DNA of 64,000 bases from Mogibacterium diversum (GTDB lineage Bacteria; Bacillota; Clostridia; Peptostreptococcales; Anaerovoracaceae). Under the pieces are notes generated by a model. It was not told where the DNA came from. It saw nothing but the letters and a program-made list of their open reading frames with translations, and ran no database searches. Within the stretch, counting starts at the first letter, position 1. Each line of letters begins with the position of its first letter. The position numbers and the translations under genes were made by a program. Location: assembly GCF_002998925.1 (NCBI RefSeq), contig NZ_CP027228.1, forward strand, positions 434,001-498,000, in the 5' to 3' direction. This document shows, piece after piece, positions 60,389 through 64,000 of this stretch.

Positions 60389-61110
60389 AGATAAGCTGTG
60401 ATGTGATTAGAGACTTACTACCTTTATATGTCGAAGATATGCTGTCTAATGATAGCAAGAATTTAGTTGATGAACATATAGAACAATGTGAAAGCTGTAG
60501 GGATGAGCTAAAAAAACTATCAGGAGATGAAGTACATAGCTGTGCAGTTAACCAAATTGAAAATAAAAGTATCTATGATTCCCTTAATAAAATACGGAAG
60601 AGGATAAGCTTTAAGATACAGATAACAGTTTTGATATCGGTCATATTTACAGCGATCGTAGCTGTAGGTGCTTGGGATTACTACGATAATCACAGGATTT
60701 ATATGCCATACAAAGAGGCGAAAATAAAGTGGGTAAAAGATAGTATGCAAACTAGTGAGAAGTATCGAGACGTTAATCAGGTAATCTCAACTGACGGAAA
60801 ATCACTAATTATAGTTTTGAATCGAACACATAGAACTAGTAACGATAGCAGTTATTCTGACCGAGTAATTTGGAAAGGACCAAATCGGGAATATTCGTAT
60901 GAAGATAAGAATGGTGAAGAAAAGTTAGCTGATATAGAGGAAGTTTATTATATGTCATCAGATGCATGGGAGAGGTATAAGGAAAGAGAGGTTCTTATTT
61001 ACACCATACCACAAGATGAATTTAATCTTGAAAGATATAAAAGGGAGTTTAATGTAGTTAAACGTAAATCGAAGCTGATATGGACTAAAAGTAATGGGTT
61101 TATAGGCTAG
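60385..61110 (+). CDS. Membrane anti-sigma factor (zf-HC2)
   Basis: A 241-residue cognate anti-sigma factor. The zinc anti-sigma motif HIEQCESC gives H31, C35 and C38; one membrane helix lies around 72-95; the C-terminal 145 residues are extracytoplasmic and match no family I know. Starts in ATGA overlap with the sigma gene, with GGAGG upstream. Confidence 0.86.
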   Translation: MKISCDVIRDLLPLYVEDMLSNDSKNLVDEHIEQCESCRDELKKLSGDEVHSCAVNQIENKSIYDSLNKIRKRISFKIQITVLISVIFTAIVAVGAWDYYDNHRIYMPYKEAKIKWVKDSMQTSEKYRDVNQVISTDGKSLIIVLNRTHRTSNDSSYSDRVIWKGPNREYSYEDKNGEEKLADIEEVYYMSSDAWERYKEREVLIYTIPQDEFNLERYKREFNVVKRKSKLIWTKSNGFIG

Positions 61111-61260
61111 CAGTTCATAACATAACAGTTATGATACTTATGTGTATATATCAATTATACAAATGAATCCTCCTATTGTAATATCTAGTTGTAAGCAGTG
61201 TTTTGTTTTTAACAAGTGCTTATAAATGGATGATTTATGGTAAATGTTGGGGGATTGAGT

Positions 61261-62238
61261 ATGAAAATTTTAGGAATTTCTCTAGGAACAAAGAACGGTA
61301 ATAATGACACTATGTGTCGCGTTGCACTTGAAGAGGCAAAGGAGATGGGGTGCGATATAGAGTTTATCCATCTATTTGACTGGAACATCAAGCCATGTAC
61401 TGGATGTGTCGCTTGTTCAAGAGCTCTCGTAATGGGCAAGGGGATGGTCTGTTCGCAGAAGGACGACTTTGCAGCGCTATATGAGAAGATGACCGATTCA
61501 GACGGAATACTAGTTGTAGACCCAATATTTGAGTCAGGTGGTACAGGTATGTTCCATAATCTAATGGATAGAATGGGGCCTGGTCATGATACTGGTTTAA
61601 TGCTCGGATGTCAGGCTAAGATGATGGAACAGGGCAAGGAGCCACTACCAATGAAGTATTTTAAGCAGAGAGCGATTTCATTCCTCGGAATCGGCGGATC
61701 TGACTGGGCTGTGCGTACTGAGACTGATCACGCAATGCTGGCTATGAGCCCTGGCTGGAAGGTTGTGGATAACGATTACTTCTCTTGGTCAAAGGATGTT
61801 CTCATGCAGGATGACAAGGTTGCTCGCGTGAAGGAAATTGGAAGGAATCTGGTTGAAGCTGCGAAGGACATCGCGGAGAGAAATCTCATGATTATGGATC
61901 CAGAAAACGATAAGCTTGACTATTTCAAGGGACACAAGGGTGCATGTCCTCACTGTCATGGAAACAACTTCTATATCCACCCAGATACCAACGAAGCTGA
62001 ATGCGAGCTTTGTGGACTTAAGGGTGAGCTCGTTATGATGGACGGAGCATTACGACTCAAGTTCGATCCAGCTACACTTCATCATGCTCACGATATTCTA
62101 TCTGGAAAAGCATTACATGGTCAGGATATCTTTGAGAACGAAGGTAGACTCATGAACCTGTTTAAGGATGAGACTTTCAAAGCGAGGAAGGCACATTATA
62201 CATCAGTTTGTGAGCCAACTCCATCGCCTTCAAAATAA
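61261..62238 (+). CDS. NADPH-dependent FMN reductase-type protein with C-terminal zinc ribbon
   Basis: A 325-residue protein. The N-terminal flavodoxin fold (MKILGISLGTKNGNNDT, IKPCTGCVACSRALVMGKGM, DDFAALYEKMTDSDGILVVD) is of the FMN-reductase type with a Cys cluster that might hold Fe-S. A separate part from about residue 225 has CPHCHGNNF and CELCG, a zinc-ribbon or rubredoxin-like pair. GGGGGAT before ATG 61261, which I prefer over the upstream ATG at 61237. Partner and substrate unknown. Confidence 0.78.
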   Translation: MKILGISLGTKNGNNDTMCRVALEEAKEMGCDIEFIHLFDWNIKPCTGCVACSRALVMGKGMVCSQKDDFAALYEKMTDSDGILVVDPIFESGGTGMFHNLMDRMGPGHDTGLMLGCQAKMMEQGKEPLPMKYFKQRAISFLGIGGSDWAVRTETDHAMLAMSPGWKVVDNDYFSWSKDVLMQDDKVARVKEIGRNLVEAAKDIAERNLMIMDPENDKLDYFKGHKGACPHCHGNNFYIHPDTNEAECELCGLKGELVMMDGALRLKFDPATLHHAHDILSGKALHGQDIFENEGRLMNLFKDETFKARKAHYTSVCEPTPSPSK

Positions 62239-62286
62239 TAGCTGATAAAGGCGATATGCCAAGCCGTATAACCAACACAATATTCA

Positions 62287-62320
62287 GATAAGGGTGCCTA
62301 TGGGTACCCTTATTATTTTG
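62287..62320 (+). terminator. Terminator after the flavodoxin/zinc-ribbon gene
   Basis: ATAAGGGTGCC, TAT, GGGTACCCTTAT with following TTATTTT; arms pair with one or two bulges. Confidence 0.78.
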
Positions 62321-62354
62321 CATAAACTTCTAAATCTTAATATCAGCTTAAGCA

Positions 62355-62382
62355 TTACAATATAGTAGTGATAGTGTATAAT
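62355..62382 (+). promoter_or_regulatory. Promoter of the ABC-F gene
   Basis: TTACAA (62355-62360), 16 bases, TATAAT (62377-62382); the transcript leader would be about 50 bases. Confidence 0.65.
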
Positions 62383-62438
62383 TTAGGGACGTGAATTTTG
62401 ATAATATATATCTGCATATACAGGAGTAAAAGAGATTA

Positions 62439-63995
62439 ATGAGTATTTTAACTGTTTCAAACGTTTCACATGGATTCGGTGATAGAGCAATTCTTGAGGA
62501 TGTTTCATTTAGGCTTCTTCCAGGAGAGCATGTCGGTTTAATCGGTGCCAATGGTGAAGGAAAGTCTACTTTTATGAATATAATAACTGGCAGTTTACAG
62601 CCAGATGAGGGCAAGATTGAGTGGTCAAAGAATGTACGTGTTGGTTATCTTGATCAGCATTCTGTACTCAAGAAGGGCATGACGATTGAAAACGTTTTAG
62701 CTAGTGCTTTTGACTATCTATATGATATGGAATCACGTATCACCGATCTGTATATGTCTATGGCTGATGTGGATGAAGAAACTATGAATTCTTATATGGA
62801 GGAAGCTGGCACACTTCAGGAACTCCTGACTGCGCATGATTTCTATATGATCGATGCCAAAGTGAGTGAGGTCGCACGTGCGCTAGGGTTAACTGATCTT
62901 GGGCTAGACCGCGATGTGTCAGAGCTTTCAGGCGGTCAGCGTACGAAGGTTCTTCTTGGTAAGCTTTTACTAGAGAAGCCTGAGATTTTACTTCTCGATG
63001 AGCCGACCAACTACCTCGACGAGGAACATATCGCCTGGCTGACTAGATACCTACAGGATTACGAAAACGCATTTATCCTAATCTCTCATGAGATTCCATT
63101 TCTAAATAGCGTAATCAATACAATTTATCACATGTATGAAAAGCAGCTTAACAGATATGTCGGCGACTACGATCATTTCCTTGAAGTCTTTGAGATGCAG
63201 AAGGCTCAGAGGGAGGCTGCATATAACAGGCAGCAACAGGAGATTGCAGAGCTTCAGGATTTCGTAAATAGAAATAAAGCCAGGGTTGCCACTAGAAATA
63301 TGGCGATGTCACGTAAGAAGAAACTCGATAACATGGAGCTTATTGAGAAAATTGTCGAGAAGCCTAAGCCAGAGTTTCACTTTGAGTACTCCAAGGCGCC
63401 TGGAAAGTTTATTTTCACGACTAAGGATTTAGTTATCGGATATGATGAACCTTTATCCTCTCCGCTTAATATTTCACTCGAGAGGGGAAGCAGGGTGGTT
63501 CTCACAGGTGCTAATGGAATTGGTAAGACGACACTCCTTAAGAGCCTACTCGGGCTTATCAGTCCACTTTCTGGAACTTCGGAAAGGGGATTCGGTCTTG
63601 AAATCGGCTACTTTGCGCAGGAAGACGGATCTGATGATGACAATACCTGTATTGAGGCTGTGTGGAAAGAATTTCCGTCATATACACAAGCGGAAGTGCG
63701 TGCGGCTCTTGCAAAATGCGGTCTGATGACTAAGCATATCGAGAGCAAGGTTAAAGTGCTGTCTGGAGGAGAGCAGGCAAAGGTTAGGCTGTGCAAAATT
63801 CTAAATCGACCTTCTAACTTGCTAGTGCTCGACGAGCCTACTAACCATTTAGATGTAGATGCTAAAGACGAGTTAAAGAGAGCGCTTAACGAATATAAGG
63901 GTAGCATCTTGATGGTTTGTCACGATCCGTTCTTCTATGAGGATTTAGCTACAGAGATATGGGACTGTACCGAGTGGACTACAAAAGTATTTTAA
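62439..63995 (+). CDS. ABC-F family ribosome-associated ATPase
   Basis: A 518-residue protein with two ATPase domains and no membrane helix. Domain 1: Walker A GANGEGKST, signature LSGGQRTKV, Walker B EILLLDEPTNYLD. Domain 2: Walker A GANGIGKTT, signature LSGGEQAKV, Walker B LLVLDEPTNHLD. The linker between them (about 245-300) is helical and basic, with RVATRNMAMSRKKKLDNMEL, consistent with a P-site tRNA interaction motif. Closest in style to the YkpA/YbiT group of translation factors; an antibiotic-resistance subtype cannot be called. AGGAG precedes the ATG. The gene is complete, stopping six bases before the window end. Confidence 0.9.
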   Translation: MSILTVSNVSHGFGDRAILEDVSFRLLPGEHVGLIGANGEGKSTFMNIITGSLQPDEGKIEWSKNVRVGYLDQHSVLKKGMTIENVLASAFDYLYDMESRITDLYMSMADVDEETMNSYMEEAGTLQELLTAHDFYMIDAKVSEVARALGLTDLGLDRDVSELSGGQRTKVLLGKLLLEKPEILLLDEPTNYLDEEHIAWLTRYLQDYENAFILISHEIPFLNSVINTIYHMYEKQLNRYVGDYDHFLEVFEMQKAQREAAYNRQQQEIAELQDFVNRNKARVATRNMAMSRKKKLDNMELIEKIVEKPKPEFHFEYSKAPGKFIFTTKDLVIGYDEPLSSPLNISLERGSRVVLTGANGIGKTTLLKSLLGLISPLSGTSERGFGLEIGYFAQEDGSDDDNTCIEAVWKEFPSYTQAEVRAALAKCGLMTKHIESKVKVLSGGEQAKVRLCKILNRPSNLLVLDEPTNHLDVDAKDELKRALNEYKGSILMVCHDPFFYEDLATEIWDCTEWTTKVF

Positions 63996-64000
63996 GAGAG

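Overview
The window reads as chromosomal DNA of a low-GC Gram-positive anaerobe of the Bacillota, most likely Clostridia (a Mogibacterium/Eubacterium-like host is my guess, not shown by the sequence). Reasons: purine-rich ribosome binding sites before nearly every gene, a T-box leader, ECF-type vitamin transport, BceRSAB-type peptide sensing, and three wall-anchored surface proteins with xPKTGD sorting signals. No rRNA, tRNA, CRISPR array, transposase or integrase was found.

Layout. 1-1620: tail of an ECF transporter operon (ATPase fragment, T and S components). 1672-3115: an AAA/DUF4143 ATPase preceded by three 33-bp direct repeats. 3186-13025: an accessory island of small, mostly unrecognised genes with two SUKH (SMI1/KNR4) proteins, two paralogous Imm26/DUF4259-like proteins, a lone AAA ATPase and an HTH regulator with palindromes in its promoter. 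This looks like an orphan immunity-gene array. 13131-14854 (minus): stand-alone TrpB2 under a tryptophan-type T-box. 15033-19708: an NAD salvage operon (amidohydrolase, short PRPP synthetase homologue, NAMPT-type transferase, NadE, NrtR regulator) behind two related palindromes. 19764-22390: a translationally coupled unknown/lipase-fold pair. 22495-23988: a thioester-domain surface protein with two nearly identical SpaA-type repeats. 24134-28241: TPR, helical, membrane and flavodoxin-like genes. 28358-31092: a disulfide-oxidoreductase-family flavoprotein and an O-acetylhomoserine sulfhydrylase-like enzyme. 32001-40957: two very large surface adhesins, the first with eight repeats of exactly 420 bp.

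41096-49930: CPBP protease, YdcF, a small Cys-rich protein with a CydDC-like ABC pair and a methyltransferase, a broken NERD gene, a lipoprotein and an unknown. 50055-55433: a NapH/NosR-like ferredoxin membrane protein, then a BceRSAB-like two-component/ABC module. 55564-59735: a folate operon folC-folE-HD-folP-folBK, in which the HD protein is a candidate for the step between FolE and FolB. 59903-61110: ECF sigma and anti-sigma pair with a candidate self-regulated promoter. 61261-63995: a flavodoxin/zinc-ribbon fusion and an ABC-F protein.

How they fit: the window combines core anabolism (NAD salvage, folate, sulfur amino acid, indole to tryptophan) with host- or competitor-facing functions (adhesins, immunity array, peptide sensing). 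The points I consider most worth following are the homogenised adhesin repeats with a two-repeat higher-order pattern, the HD protein of the folate operon, the T-box/TrpB2 unit, the NrtR circuit, and the palindromes before the HTH regulator, the Cys-rich/ABC operon and the ferredoxin gene.
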